Shown: positions 1-9,316 of the stretch, in pieces
Layout of the letters: each line of letters opens with the position of its first letter
Position numbering within the stretch: position 1 is the first letter of the stretch
Assembly (NCBI GenBank): GCA_023407175.1
Contig: JAEYMU010000024.1
Span: 296,739 to 360,738 of the forward strand
Reading direction: 5' to 3'
DNA length: 64,000 nucleotides
Source: Bacillota bacterium
GTDB lineage: Bacteria > Bacillota_A > Clostridia > Lachnospirales > Lachnospiraceae
Translations under genes and position numbers: made by a program
The notes under the pieces: generated by a model
The model's database searches: none
The model's input: only the letters and a program-made list of their open reading frames with translations
What the model was told of the DNA's origin: nothing

Positions 1-40
1 TCAGGCAGGAATAGGAAAAGCAATACAGTGAGCTATAGAA

Positions 41-82
41 GGCCCATGAATTCTATTAATAAGGAATTCATGGGCCTTTTTG
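41..82 (+). terminator. Intrinsic terminator of an upstream gene
   Basis: A 13-bp perfect stem (41-53 with 64-76) encloses a 10-nt AT-rich loop and is followed by a run of five T. It ends a transcript from a gene left of the window and insulates the sugar operon that follows. The first 40 bases hold nothing I can assign. Confidence 0.9.
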
Positions 83-146
83 TATTAATTGATTAAAAAT
101 TACATAATATAAATATTTAATCTGTAGAATTTGAATAAAATTAGTA

Positions 147-203
147 TTGACACACGTGTCTCAATATGGTATATTTGCAGTAGATAGAAACACGTGTCTC
201 AAT
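147..203 (+). promoter_or_regulatory. Sigma-A promoter with two LacI-type operators
   Basis: TTGACA (147-152) and TATATT (170-175) are separated by 17 bp, a near-consensus promoter for the operon starting at 246. An almost perfect palindrome with a central CG (147-164, core ACACGTGT) covers the -35 box. The same 14-nt string ACACGTGTCTCAAT recurs at 190-203, just after the expected transcription start. Paired CG-centred palindromes around a promoter are typical of LacI/GalR-family repressors. This is not the CcpA cre consensus. No LacI gene is in the window, so it may lie to the left. Confidence 0.75.
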
Positions 204-245
204 CTTGCAAGAATATCATTTCACCGGAAAAGATAGGAGGTTTTT

Positions 246-1565
246 ATGAAAAAGAAGGTATTAGGACTTTTATTGGCTACAACACTTGTAGTAGCGAGTA
301 TCAGCGGCTGCAAAAAGGCAGCTTCTGATTCAAATGAATCACCCTCTGGAGCGGAGGCTTCTCCGTCAGCAGGCGAAACCATTACATTGACTTATTGGGA
401 TCAGTGGGCAGACCCTACCACCGAACCGACTGCACAAGCAGTTGCCGCAGCATTGGAAAATTGGGAAAAGGAATATCCAAATATTAAAATCAAGGTAGAT
501 CATACCACGGCAACTTCGGAGGCTTACAAAACGAAAATTAAAACAGCCTTATCCTCAGGTCAGGCACCGGATGTATTTATTATGAGCAAGGGAACCTTTG
601 CCCAACCGTATATTGAAGCCGGAAAGCTTCTGGAATTAAATGATTATCTTGCAAATGGCGAGCTGGATGATATGAAGGAAGGTATCATTGATACGGCAAG
701 CGTAGATGGAGGAATCTACGGGATACCCTTTAACATGCACGTTAATGGAATCTACTGCAACACCGAGCTGTTTGAACAAAATAATATTGCTTATCCAACC
801 ACCTGGGATGAATTCATTGATGTATGCCAGAAGTTCAGCGAGCTTGGCATAACCCCGATTGCTATGGGTAACAAGGAATTATGGCAGGGTATTCAGCTTT
901 TTGAGCCCATCCTGTTAAGTGAGGGAGGCTATGATTACTGTACCTCAGCAATTAACGGAGAAGATACCTTTGACAGTGACTGGACGAAAAAGTCCGCAGA
1001 GATCATGTTACAAATCTCACAGGCAGAAGCATTTTCCAAGGGAGTATCCGGTCTTACATTTACAGAAGGAGCCGCTGAATTTGCCGCAGGCAAGGCTGCG
1101 ATGACAATAAACGGAACCTGGGGCTTAAGCAGCTTTGAAGGAGAGGACGTTGCAGTAAACGGCAAGGTTAAAATCATAAGCTTCCCGACTGCTACAGACG
1201 GTCAGGGAAATGGCAAGATTGTACAGGCAGGCCCTTATGAATATTATGCGGTAAATACCGATACGGAGCATCCGAAGGAGGCAGTGCAGTTTGCATTGTA
1301 TATGAGTAAATATATCTCGGATTACTGCTATGCGAACGGTCTGGGACTTCCGGTTTGGAATTCCCAGGGCGCACAAAGCGACAGCGTATTATTCCAGCAG
1401 GCCCTGGATATAGCTAATCAGGCAGAGGGATATATGTCAGGCTGGGATTTCTATCTGCAAAGTGATGTAACAACCGAGTATGAGAATCTGGTATCAGCAT
1501 TAATTCTCAATCAGATCAGTGCCGAGGATTTTGCAAAGCAATTGCAGGAAGCCAATTCAAAATAA
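246..1565 (+). CDS. Sugar ABC transporter substrate-binding lipoprotein (family 1)
   Basis: A 439-aa extracellular solute-binding protein of the MalE/UgpB-like family 1. It has a lipoprotein signal peptide with lipobox SISGC (Cys22), followed by a Ser/Glu/Ala-rich tether and then the mature domain with the typical opening TLTYWDQWAD and the ligand-lobe segment APDVFIMSKG. It would be anchored outside the membrane and capture a sugar or glycoside for the two permeases downstream. An AGGAGG at 235-240 supports the ATG at 246. No ATPase gene is in this operon, so a shared MsmK/UgpC-type ATPase encoded elsewhere probably powers it, as is common in Firmicutes. The ligand cannot be read from the sequence. 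Confidence 0.92.
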   Translation: MKKKVLGLLLATTLVVASISGCKKAASDSNESPSGAEASPSAGETITLTYWDQWADPTTEPTAQAVAAALENWEKEYPNIKIKVDHTTATSEAYKTKIKTALSSGQAPDVFIMSKGTFAQPYIEAGKLLELNDYLANGELDDMKEGIIDTASVDGGIYGIPFNMHVNGIYCNTELFEQNNIAYPTTWDEFIDVCQKFSELGITPIAMGNKELWQGIQLFEPILLSEGGYDYCTSAINGEDTFDSDWTKKSAEIMLQISQAEAFSKGVSGLTFTEGAAEFAAGKAAMTINGTWGLSSFEGEDVAVNGKVKIISFPTATDGQGNGKIVQAGPYEYYAVNTDTEHPKEAVQFALYMSKYISDYCYANGLGLPVWNSQGAQSDSVLFQQALDIANQAEGYMSGWDFYLQSDVTTEYENLVSALILNQISAEDFAKQLQEANSK

Positions 1566-1585
1566 CCGGCAGCAGCCACAATTTA

Positions 1586-1634
1586 GCCGGTGCTGTGTTG
1601 AAGTCAGTTAATGACAGCCGACTGCAGCACCGGC
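1586..1634 (+). other. Intercistronic hairpin after the binding protein
   Basis: GCCGGTGCTG (1586-1595) pairs perfectly with CAGCACCGGC (1625-1634) across a 29-nt loop, with no T-run after it. It sits between the binding-protein and permease genes, where such stems often protect the 3' end of the binding-protein mRNA or partly terminate, so that the binding protein is made in excess. That role is inferred. Confidence 0.6.
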
Positions 1635-1728
1635 ATATCACAGGACGGTATCAGAGTGTGTTTGAAGATCAGTGCACCATTAACAGCAAGCCTTGCAGCG
1701 AATGCGAGGCATGGAAAAGGATAAGAAA

Positions 1729-2658
1729 ATGAAAAAAGTATTGTGCAATAAAAGAGCTATCCTGATATTTATGGCCCCCGCCCTACTTATTTATGTTTTA
1801 TTTGCCATATACCCGATTATTATGTCTGTGTATTACAGCTTACTGGATTGGAACGGTATTGGCGGCGGAATATTTATTGGATTGAAGAACTATGTGGATT
1901 TGTTTGTCAATAACAGTAACGGCTTTGGCAGTGCAGTCATCAATTCGCTGATTTTGGCTTTCCTGTCGGTGTTCGTACAGCTGCCGCTCTCCCTTGCACT
2001 GGCTTTATTGATTATCAATCCCAGGGTGAAAAAGGAAAGATTCTATAGAACGGTATATTTCCTGCCGGCAATTGTATCGACAGTTATTATTGCGGAGCTG
2101 TGGAAAAAGATATATCATCCGACCTACGGATTACTGAATAGCTTCCTGGGGAGTGTTGGTCTGGGAAGTCTGCAAAATGAGTGGCTGGGGAGTACAAAAA
2201 CAGCCCTGATTGCAGTCTTCATACCGATTATCTGGCAATATATCGGAAATCATATGCTCATGATGTATTCTGTAGCCAGAGGTATCTCAGAGGATATCCT
2301 GGAGGCGGCCAGAATCGATGGAGCGACACATTTCCAGACCTGTATGAAAATTATCATTCCCATGATTAAAAATATGATTGTTGTCTGCGTAACCTTTGCC
2401 ATAGTCGGTTCACTGAAGGCCTTTGACTTAATTTATGTTATGACCAACGGCGGCCCGCTCCACGCAACGGAAACACCCGGAACCTTAATGTATAATACGA
2501 TTTTTATACAGAATAAATACGGATATGGAAGCTCTATGGCTATTTTCATTGTTATTGAATGTATCCTCTTTACATTTATTGTAAGAAAGATGATGGGGAC
2601 TGCCTTTGGAAGTGAGGATGAAGTAAAAAAGAAAAGGGTTAAGACAGGAGGAAAATGA
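1729..2658 (+). CDS. Sugar ABC transporter permease (MalF/UgpA type)
   Basis: Inner-membrane permease of the binding-protein-dependent sugar transporter family, with about six transmembrane helices. The EAA loop that contacts the ATPase is visible as EAARIDGATHFQTCMKIIIP near residue 200. The reading frame is open from a TTG at 1693 and an ATG at 1711. I prefer ATG 1729 because AAGGAT lies 6 nt before it and the protein then begins at the usual point before the first helix. The next gene overlaps by 4 bp. With its partner at 2655 it forms the channel for the ligand bound by the lipoprotein at 246. Confidence 0.9.
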   Translation: MKKVLCNKRAILIFMAPALLIYVLFAIYPIIMSVYYSLLDWNGIGGGIFIGLKNYVDLFVNNSNGFGSAVINSLILAFLSVFVQLPLSLALALLIINPRVKKERFYRTVYFLPAIVSTVIIAELWKKIYHPTYGLLNSFLGSVGLGSLQNEWLGSTKTALIAVFIPIIWQYIGNHMLMMYSVARGISEDILEAARIDGATHFQTCMKIIIPMIKNMIVVCVTFAIVGSLKAFDLIYVMTNGGPLHATETPGTLMYNTIFIQNKYGYGSSMAIFIVIECILFTFIVRKMMGTAFGSEDEVKKKRVKTGGK

Positions 2659-3512
2659 GGATGACGGTGCAGAATGAAAAAAAGCGTTATCTTAATGTAG
2701 GCCGGGTAATCATGGCTCTGATACTGATTATTGTAGCAGTGGTACAGATCTTTCCCTTTTATTGGATGATTAGCTTTTCTTTTAAGAACAATAATGATAT
2801 TTACGGTGGAAACATAGCGGGATTGCCGACCGTTTTCCATATCGAGAATTATATCAAGGCCTTTAAAACAGGTAATATCGGCATTTATTTAATGAACAGT
2901 GTAATTGTCACAATCGTTACGGTTGTTTTTGTTGCACTGCTGGCTTGTATGGCAGCCTATGCGATGCTTCGGATGGAGTGGAGGCTCAAGGGCTTTTTCT
3001 TTGGCTTTTTCCTGATTGGATATATGATTCCCATGCATGCCACATTATTGCCGCTGATGAAGCTGCTGGGCAATATGGGACTGCTGGATTCAAGACTTGC
3101 TTTGATTTTACCCTACATTGCTTTTGGCTTACCCTTTGCAATCTATATCCTATCCGGCTTCATGAGGGATATACCGGGAGTCTTGGAGGAGGCGGCCTGT
3201 ATCGACGGAGCCAATATCTATCAGATTTATTTCAGAATCATATTCCCGTTACTGAAGCCTGCCATATCTACTATCTCAATTTTTACTTTTTTAAGCAGCT
3301 GGAATGAATTAATGTTTTCAATGACCTTTGTAAATGACCCGTTAAAGAAAACTCTGACTTACGGAATCATGTCCTTTGAAGGGCAATATGCAGTTGACTG
3401 GGGTGTTGTAGGCGCCGGTCTTTCCATTGCTACCATCCCTGTTCTGATATTATATCTGATTTTTGCAGAATCCTTCCAGAAGGGAATCGTAGCAGGAGCC
3501 GTTAAGGGATAA
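2655..3512 (+). CDS. Sugar ABC transporter permease (MalG/UgpE type)
   Basis: A 285-aa second permease. The EAA motif reads EEAACIDGANIYQIYFRIIFP around residues 178-198, and about six membrane helices can be traced. An AGGAGG at 2646-2651 precedes the ATG, which overlaps the stop of the first permease (ATGA), so the two are translationally coupled. It works as a heterodimer with the protein encoded at 1729. No ATPase follows. The next gene is the GH172-type hydrolase after a 35-bp gap with its own AGGAGG. Confidence 0.9.
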   Translation: MRMTVQNEKKRYLNVGRVIMALILIIVAVVQIFPFYWMISFSFKNNNDIYGGNIAGLPTVFHIENYIKAFKTGNIGIYLMNSVIVTIVTVVFVALLACMAAYAMLRMEWRLKGFFFGFFLIGYMIPMHATLLPLMKLLGNMGLLDSRLALILPYIAFGLPFAIYILSGFMRDIPGVLEEAACIDGANIYQIYFRIIFPLLKPAISTISIFTFLSSWNELMFSMTFVNDPLKKTLTYGIMSFEGQYAVDWGVVGAGLSIATIPVLILYLIFAESFQKGIVAGAVKG

Positions 3513-3547
3513 ATTAATAAAAATATTAAAAAATCAGGAGGTATATT

Positions 3548-4666
3548 ATGAATCCATGGCAACAGAACAGTCCGTTAAGCGGACTTCCGATGATTAAAAA
3601 AGGTGTGAAATCCCGCAGGGAATCCAGCTGGGACAGAACCGGGGGCAACAAAGATTTTGTTGCGGTTATGTCCGGAGATACGGCGGTGCTTTGTGATATT
3701 CACGGAGCAGGATGTATCAAGCATATCTGGATGACTACCCTATGCCAGGCACCCCAGTATTTAAGAAAGCTTGTTTTAGAGATGTATTGGGACGGGGAGG
3801 AGAATCCGAGTGTGAGGACACCCCTGGGAGATTTCTTTGGAATCGGACACGGAATCAGCAAGCACTTTATATCCCTTCCCATCAGTATGATAACGGTGAA
3901 GCGCAACGGTCCCAACGGCCCCTATGGACCGGCACTGAACAGCTTTTTCTCCATGCCCTTCGGAAGCCAAGCCAAGATTCAGATTGTTAATGAAAGTGAA
4001 GAAATGGTTGAGGATCTTTTCTATCATATCGATTATGAATTGTATGACGAACCGATACCGGAGGATATGGGGCGCTTCCATGCGACCTGGACGAGAGAGA
4101 ATCCTTGCACCCCGGTACCGCAGGAGGTTCCGGAGACAGATGCCGCCTGTGATCTGCCCGGAAAAAACCTGAAGGGTGAGGAAAACTATGTGGCACTGGA
4201 GGCAGAAGGAACCGGACAATATGTAGGGCTTGTATTAAATGTTGATAATTACAATGTCAGCAATCAATTCCACCCCTGGTTTGTGGAAGGGGATGATATG
4301 ATTTTTATTGACGGTGACGAATATCCTACCATCAACGGTACCGGTCTGGAGGATTACTTCCATTCAGCCTGGTGTTTCCCGACAGGAGAATATGCGGGAC
4401 CCTATCAGGGAACTACCCTGGCTGCGGATACTCAGGAGCAGTACGGAAAATGGAGTATGTACCGGTTCCATATTGAAGAACCGATTTATTTTGACCAGTC
4501 AATCAAGGTTACCTTTGAGCATGGCCATAACAATGACCAGGCCAATGACTGGTCCAGCGTAGCTTATTGGTATCAGCTGGAACCTCACAAAGATATTCCC
4601 GAATTACCGCCGGTTGCATCCAGACTCGCCAGAAGACACCCGGATTTCGGAGTTTGGAATAAGTAA
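3548..4666 (+). CDS. DUF2961 / GH172-type glycoside hydrolase
   Basis: A 372-aa protein with the hallmarks of the DUF2961 family, now glycoside hydrolase family 172: an N-terminal segment with SSWDRTGGN, the strand AGCIKHIWMT, LGDFFGIGHG, and NGTGLEDYFHSAW near the C-terminus. Characterised GH172 members are fructofuranosidases/difructose anhydride enzymes and D-arabinofuranosidases that assemble as trimers or larger. There is no signal peptide, so it should be cytoplasmic and act on an imported oligosaccharide. Its place directly after the ABC permeases supports that. An AGGAGG lies 7 nt before the ATG. The family is secure, but the substrate (fructofuranoside or arabinofuranoside) is not. 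Confidence 0.82.
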   Translation: MNPWQQNSPLSGLPMIKKGVKSRRESSWDRTGGNKDFVAVMSGDTAVLCDIHGAGCIKHIWMTTLCQAPQYLRKLVLEMYWDGEENPSVRTPLGDFFGIGHGISKHFISLPISMITVKRNGPNGPYGPALNSFFSMPFGSQAKIQIVNESEEMVEDLFYHIDYELYDEPIPEDMGRFHATWTRENPCTPVPQEVPETDAACDLPGKNLKGEENYVALEAEGTGQYVGLVLNVDNYNVSNQFHPWFVEGDDMIFIDGDEYPTINGTGLEDYFHSAWCFPTGEYAGPYQGTTLAADTQEQYGKWSMYRFHIEEPIYFDQSIKVTFEHGHNNDQANDWSSVAYWYQLEPHKDIPELPPVASRLARRHPDFGVWNK

Positions 4667-4681
4667 GCTGTGGATACTGCG

Positions 4682-5458
4682 ATGAGTGCAGCAGAATTAA
4701 AGGCCCGTATCTTCGATATCCAGCAATTTTCACTGCACGACGGTCCGGGCATCAGGACGACAATTTTTTTCAAGGGCTGCAATCTTTCCTGTGCCTGGTG
4801 TCATAATCCGGAAGGCTTAACGGAAAAGCTCCAGGAGGATGCCGGGCATACGAAAACATATGGAAAAGACATCTCCTGTGAGGAACTGTTCAAGGAAGTC
4901 AGGAAGGATAAAAAATTTTATGAAAATTCCAACGGGGGTATCACCTGCTCAGGCGGAGAATGCCTGCTGCAGGCAGACTTTTTGTCAGGCTTTCTAAAGG
5001 AATGCAAGGCAGAAGGAATCCATACTGCGGTGGATACTGCCGGTAATATAGCCTGGAAAGCATTTGAAAGGGTAATGCCGCATACGGACCTGTTTTTGTA
5101 TGACCTTAAGGTGCTCAAGGAGGAAAAGCATAAGCAGTATACCGGAGTATCCAACCGACTGATACAGGATAACCTGGTCAAATTAATTGCAGCAGGTCAA
5201 AGGCTTTGGGTACGGATTCCTGTCATCAGGGAAGTTAACGGGAATGCAGCCGAGATGGAAGATATGGCAGAGTTTCTAAGGAAACAGGGCTTTCAGGGAC
5301 GAATCGATTTGTTGGGATATCATACCTATGGAAGACAGAAATATAAGGAGCTGTACGGCAGCGAACAGGTATTGTTTTCACCGCCGTCAATTGCTCAAAT
5401 GGAGCAGTTTGCCGGAATATTCTCCGGTGTAACCGGAGATATTCATTATTTTATCTAA
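4682..5458 (+). CDS. Glycyl radical enzyme activating protein (radical SAM)
   Basis: A 258-aa radical SAM activase. The cluster motif Cys33-x3-Cys37-x2-Cys40 (GCNLSCAWCHNP) follows the family signature HDGPGIRTTIFFKGC. It abstracts a hydrogen from the downstream GRE glycine to make the catalytic radical, using SAM and a [4Fe-4S] cluster, and works only anaerobically. At this length it resembles pyruvate formate-lyase activase, without a large ferredoxin insert. The frame is open from a GTG at 4670. I prefer ATG 4682, which matches family N-termini. It starts 15 nt after the hydrolase stop with a poor RBS, so coupling is likely. The GRE begins 16 nt after its stop. Confidence 0.92.
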   Translation: MSAAELKARIFDIQQFSLHDGPGIRTTIFFKGCNLSCAWCHNPEGLTEKLQEDAGHTKTYGKDISCEELFKEVRKDKKFYENSNGGITCSGGECLLQADFLSGFLKECKAEGIHTAVDTAGNIAWKAFERVMPHTDLFLYDLKVLKEEKHKQYTGVSNRLIQDNLVKLIAAGQRLWVRIPVIREVNGNAAEMEDMAEFLRKQGFQGRIDLLGYHTYGRQKYKELYGSEQVLFSPPSIAQMEQFAGIFSGVTGDIHYFI

Positions 5459-5474
5459 GAGGTGAATAAAGCAG

Positions 5475-7751
5475 ATGAGCTTGAAGGACAGAAAAACAAC
5501 AGAAAGGATAGCAGGGCTTCGGGAGCAATGCCTGGAGGCTGAAAAATCCTATTCGTTAGAATTGTCTGTTTTGGCAAAGGAATCCTATGCACAGACAGAG
5601 GGAGAGCCGATGATTGTCCGTCGCGCAAAAGCATACAGGAATATGCTGGAGAAGATGACAATTGGCGTTACTCCGGGGGAATTGCTGGTCGGCCGGCGTC
5701 TTGAGAAGCCGGGAGCAAAGCCCTGTGTGGATTTTGAAAAAGAACAAAAACGGGTCTCCAATCTTTGGGATGGCCTGGGAGATGCGATAGAATATCAATG
5801 GCTGGCAGAAGCCTTTGAGGAACGTACAACAGACGTCTGCAAAAGGGCTCTGGCAGAGGGACTCATTGTTGAGCCTACGGGCTTTAACAGCGGGTTCGGG
5901 CATATAGCTCCGGGATATGAGCGGATTATAAAATATGGAATCCGAAAGCTCCTGGAGGAAATCGATGCATCCATGAAGAATAAGTCAGGGGAGAACTGTG
6001 ATTTTCTTAGGGCAGCAAAAATATCCTGTGAAGCAGTCTTAACTCTGTCGAATAGATACAGTACCCATCTGCATTGTCTGGCCGAGCAGGCAGAGGATGA
6101 TAAACAAAGGAAGGAAATGGAGAGGCTTTCAAAAATCCTAAGAAAGGTACCGGAGAGGCCGGCAGAGAGCTTTTATGAAGCATTGCAAAGTCTATGGTTC
6201 ATACATATGTCGGTTAATATAGAGCAGATATGCAACAGCCTTTCTATTGCAAGGCCGGATCAATATCTGTGGCCGTACCTGAAAAAAGATTTGGAAAACA
6301 ATATACTCCAAAAAGAAGAAGCAGAAGAGCTGGTAGATGCCTTTATTGTTAAATTAATGGAGAATGCGGTATCCCCCCGAGATGCTATGGCCTTCCAGCA
6401 GATTACAATAGGCGGGCAGACCAAAGAGGGACAGGATGCCGTGAATCCGCTGTCCTTTCTGTTTCTGGAATCAATCGCCAAAATTCGCTGTGCGCAGCCC
6501 TTGCTGGCAGTCAGATGGCATCCGGGGATGGATAAGGCTTTCTTGAAGGAATGCTGTGAATGCCTATGTCTTGGAACGGGATTGCCCGCCCTCTACTCCG
6601 ATTCAGAATATCTGAAGGCCCTGGAGCGTCTTAAGGTTCCAAGGGAAGATGCTTTGGATTATACCATCGTCGGATGTGTTGAGACAAATATTGCAGGAAA
6701 ATCCCTTGGAGCAACGCTGGCAGGCCCCTTCAATGTTGCAAAATGCTTTGAACTTGCCATCAATAACGGCAGGCCCCTGTCATCAGGAATACAGCTCGGC
6801 CCGGAGACGGGATATTTATATGAATTCCAGACGATGGAGGAGCTGTGGGAGGCTTTTCGCAAACAGATCGAATATGCCTTTTCTCTTACCAGACAGGGAG
6901 TGGAATTAACCTATCTTCTACAGAAGGAGTACTACGGATACCCGCTGACTTCAGTACTTATGGATGAAGCCATAGAAAAAGGCAGGGATTTGAATGAGGG
7001 CGTTCCTATTGATATGGAAACGCTTAACCTCATAGGAACTACGAATGTTACCGATGCTTTTGCCGTTCTGGAAAAGCAGGTGTTTCAGGAAAAGCGTTAT
7101 ACCGCAAAGACACTTTATCATGCGCTTTTATACAATTTCGAGGGCTTCGAAGAGATTCATAAATCTATTTTAGAAGAGACGCAGCGGTTTGGTTCCGGTT
7201 CATCAAGAGTGGTGGAGATCTATCGAAGGGTATGTGAAAGCTGCAGCTCGGTCTTTCAACAGTTTACCACACCGAGAGGCGGAATTTATGCCGGAGGAAC
7301 CTGGCCCGTTATGTTTCCTACCTCCCTTGGAAAACATACGGCAGCCGGAATTGACGGCAGAAAAGCCGGAACACCGCTTGCGGACAGTGTAGGACCGGTA
7401 CAGGGACTGTCCAGGAATATACCGACCACCGTGGCGGCGGATGTTTCCTCTCTGGACAGTGCCAAGCACTGGCCGGGCGGCCTGGTATTCAATTTTTGGA
7501 TTCAAACCTCTTTGTTTAAGACTGAGGAGGAGCTGGATAAGCTCTGCGCCTATATCGATACCTATTTTAGAATGGGCGGGATGCAGATACAGCTAAATAC
7601 CATTGACAAGGATATTTTACTGGATGCGCAGAAGCATCCGGAGAAGCATAAGGATTTGATGGTAAGAGTCGGCGGCTTCAGTGCATATTTTGCCAGTCTG
7701 AGTATTGAGGAACAGAATGAAATCATATCAAGGGCATCCTACCAGCTATAA
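5475..7751 (+). CDS. Glycyl radical enzyme (dehydratase/C-O lyase-like)
   Basis: A 758-aa GRE with both catalytic loops intact: the thiyl-radical cysteine with adjacent general base, GCVE (Cys401, Glu403), and the C-terminal radical glycine in RVGGFSAYF (Gly734). GCVE is shared with glycerol/diol dehydratases and C-X lyases rather than pyruvate formate-lyase, which has a Cys-Cys pair. The residue after GCVE is Thr, not the Pro seen in glycerol dehydratase or choline lyase, so a different substrate is likely. Neighbours are its activase, sugar kinases and a DeoC-type aldolase, pointing to a phosphorylated polyol or anhydrosugar. The radical-gly segment of characterised enzymes has Tyr where this has Phe735. 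GAGGTGA lies 9 nt before the ATG. Confidence 0.92.
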   Translation: MSLKDRKTTERIAGLREQCLEAEKSYSLELSVLAKESYAQTEGEPMIVRRAKAYRNMLEKMTIGVTPGELLVGRRLEKPGAKPCVDFEKEQKRVSNLWDGLGDAIEYQWLAEAFEERTTDVCKRALAEGLIVEPTGFNSGFGHIAPGYERIIKYGIRKLLEEIDASMKNKSGENCDFLRAAKISCEAVLTLSNRYSTHLHCLAEQAEDDKQRKEMERLSKILRKVPERPAESFYEALQSLWFIHMSVNIEQICNSLSIARPDQYLWPYLKKDLENNILQKEEAEELVDAFIVKLMENAVSPRDAMAFQQITIGGQTKEGQDAVNPLSFLFLESIAKIRCAQPLLAVRWHPGMDKAFLKECCECLCLGTGLPALYSDSEYLKALERLKVPREDALDYTIVGCVETNIAGKSLGATLAGPFNVAKCFELAINNGRPLSSGIQLGPETGYLYEFQTMEELWEAFRKQIEYAFSLTRQGVELTYLLQKEYYGYPLTSVLMDEAIEKGRDLNEGVPIDMETLNLIGTTNVTDAFAVLEKQVFQEKRYTAKTLYHALLYNFEGFEEIHKSILEETQRFGSGSSRVVEIYRRVCESCSSVFQQFTTPRGGIYAGGTWPVMFPTSLGKHTAAGIDGRKAGTPLADSVGPVQGLSRNIPTTVAADVSSLDSAKHWPGGLVFNFWIQTSLFKTEEELDKLCAYIDTYFRMGGMQIQLNTIDKDILLDAQKHPEKHKDLMVRVGGFSAYFASLSIEEQNEIISRASYQL

Positions 7752-7836
7752 GCGGCAGGAAGAATGCAAAAAAGCAGAGAATCTGCAAGCATGCATAAAG
7801 GCTTTGTGTCGCCGCCGGCGGTGAAAGGAGAGAAAT

Positions 7837-9228
7837 ATGAAGGAGTTTAAGAAGGACTTTCTCTGGGGAGCTTCCACCTCTGCCTATCAGGTGGAGGGGG
7901 CCTCACTGGAATACGGGAAAGGCTTGTCGGTACAGGATGTTAAGAAATTACCGGAAGGAACGGCCGATTTCAGAGTTTCGGTGGACCATTATCATAGATT
8001 TAAAGAGGATATTGCCTTAATGGCAGAGATGGGATTGAAGGCGTACCGCTTTTCCATTGCCTGGACCAGGATATTGCCGGAAGGAAGAGGACAAATCAAT
8101 GAAGCAGGCATCAGACATTACAGTGAGGTGATAGAGGAATGCCTGAACTATGGAATAGAACCGATTGTAACTATGTATCATTTTGATCTGCCCTATGAGC
8201 TGGAGAAAAAGGGCGGCTGGTCGAACCGGGAAACCATAGATGCTTTTGTTGAATATGCCAAGGTGCTTTATGAAGCGTACGGTTCCAGGGTAAAGTTCTG
8301 GCTGACCATCAATGAAGAAAATATGATGGTGCTGCATGGGGCGGCAGTAGGTACCATGTCGGAGGACACCGAAGGAATCCAGAAAATACTGTACCAGCAA
8401 AGCCATCATATGCTGCTGGCGCAGGCCCGTGCCATGAAGCTGTGTCATGAGCTTCTGCCCCAGGCCAAGATCGGACCCGCTCCCAATATTGCCGAAATCT
8501 ATCCGGCAAGTGCAAAGCCCGGTGATTATATGGCAGCCCAGACCTTCGGGGCAATTCGAAACTGGCTTTATTACGATGTGGCTGTATATGGGGCATATAA
8601 TCCGATTGCATGGAACTTTATGGAGAAGCTTGGGATTGCACCTGAGCTACAGCCTGGCGATTATGAGATTTTAAAGGATGCAAAGCCGGACTTTCTGGCA
8701 TTGAATTATTATGCCACGGCTACGGTATATGAAGCGGATGCTGCTGTTGTAAAAAGCACGGGCGGTGACCAGCAGACAGACAGCGGCGAGCCCGGATTTT
8801 ATGCGGTGGGAGAAAATCCATATTTAATGAAAACAGAGTTTGGCTGGGAGATTGACCCGGAAGGCTTTCGGATTACGCTGAGAAGCGTATATGAAAGATA
8901 CCGGCTGCCGTTGCTTGTGACGGAAAACGGACTGGGAGCCTATGATGAGCTGGATGAAAAGGGCGAGGTGAATGATGAATACCGGATTGAGTACCTTCGC
9001 AGGCATATAAGACAGGCGAAGCTGGCCGTAGATGATGGAGTTGAGCTGATGGGATACTGTCCCTGGTCTGCAATCGACTTAATCAGCACACATCAGGGAA
9101 TAAGGAAGCGGTACGGTTTTATCTATGTAAACCGGGATGATGCGCAGGAAAAGGATATGAAGAGAATCAAGAAGAAGTCCTTTTACTGGTACAGTAAGGT
9201 GATTGCCTCCAATGGAAATGAATGCTAG
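7837..9228 (+). CDS. GH1 beta-glucosidase, probably 6-phospho type
   Basis: A 463-aa family 1 glycoside hydrolase, full length. It shows the N-terminal signature FLWGASTSAYQVEGA, the acid/base glutamate in LTINEEN (near residue 166) and the nucleophile in LLVTENGLG (near residue 365). The C-terminal stretch STHQGIRKRYGF and the ending KKSFYWYSKVIASNG resemble 6-phospho-beta-glucosidases, whose Ser/Lys/Tyr residues bind the 6-phosphate. There is no PTS here, but the next gene is a ROK kinase lacking the zinc motif, as in beta-glucoside kinase BglK, which could make the phosphorylated substrate in the cytoplasm. AAAGGAGAG precedes the ATG. Phospho-preference is inferred. Confidence 0.88.
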   Translation: MKEFKKDFLWGASTSAYQVEGASLEYGKGLSVQDVKKLPEGTADFRVSVDHYHRFKEDIALMAEMGLKAYRFSIAWTRILPEGRGQINEAGIRHYSEVIEECLNYGIEPIVTMYHFDLPYELEKKGGWSNRETIDAFVEYAKVLYEAYGSRVKFWLTINEENMMVLHGAAVGTMSEDTEGIQKILYQQSHHMLLAQARAMKLCHELLPQAKIGPAPNIAEIYPASAKPGDYMAAQTFGAIRNWLYYDVAVYGAYNPIAWNFMEKLGIAPELQPGDYEILKDAKPDFLALNYYATATVYEADAAVVKSTGGDQQTDSGEPGFYAVGENPYLMKTEFGWEIDPEGFRITLRSVYERYRLPLLVTENGLGAYDELDEKGEVNDEYRIEYLRRHIRQAKLAVDDGVELMGYCPWSAIDLISTHQGIRKRYGFIYVNRDDAQEKDMKRIKKKSFYWYSKVIASNGNEC

Positions 9229-9316
9229 AGACGGAGTAAGAGAAAAAGTCTGCTTGACAGAGCTTCGCATAGATGGACGTTAATGTGAAAATCAGAAAAA
9301 TATGAGGATAACAACA

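Noticed and set aside
147..203. CcpA cre sites
   Set aside because: The palindromes do not fit the cre consensus; the ACACGTGT core repeated twice points to a dedicated LacI-type repressor.
3776..4219. A 147-codon minus-strand frame inside the GH172 gene
   Set aside because: It is the antisense shadow of a clear hydrolase frame, without RBS or protein-like motifs.
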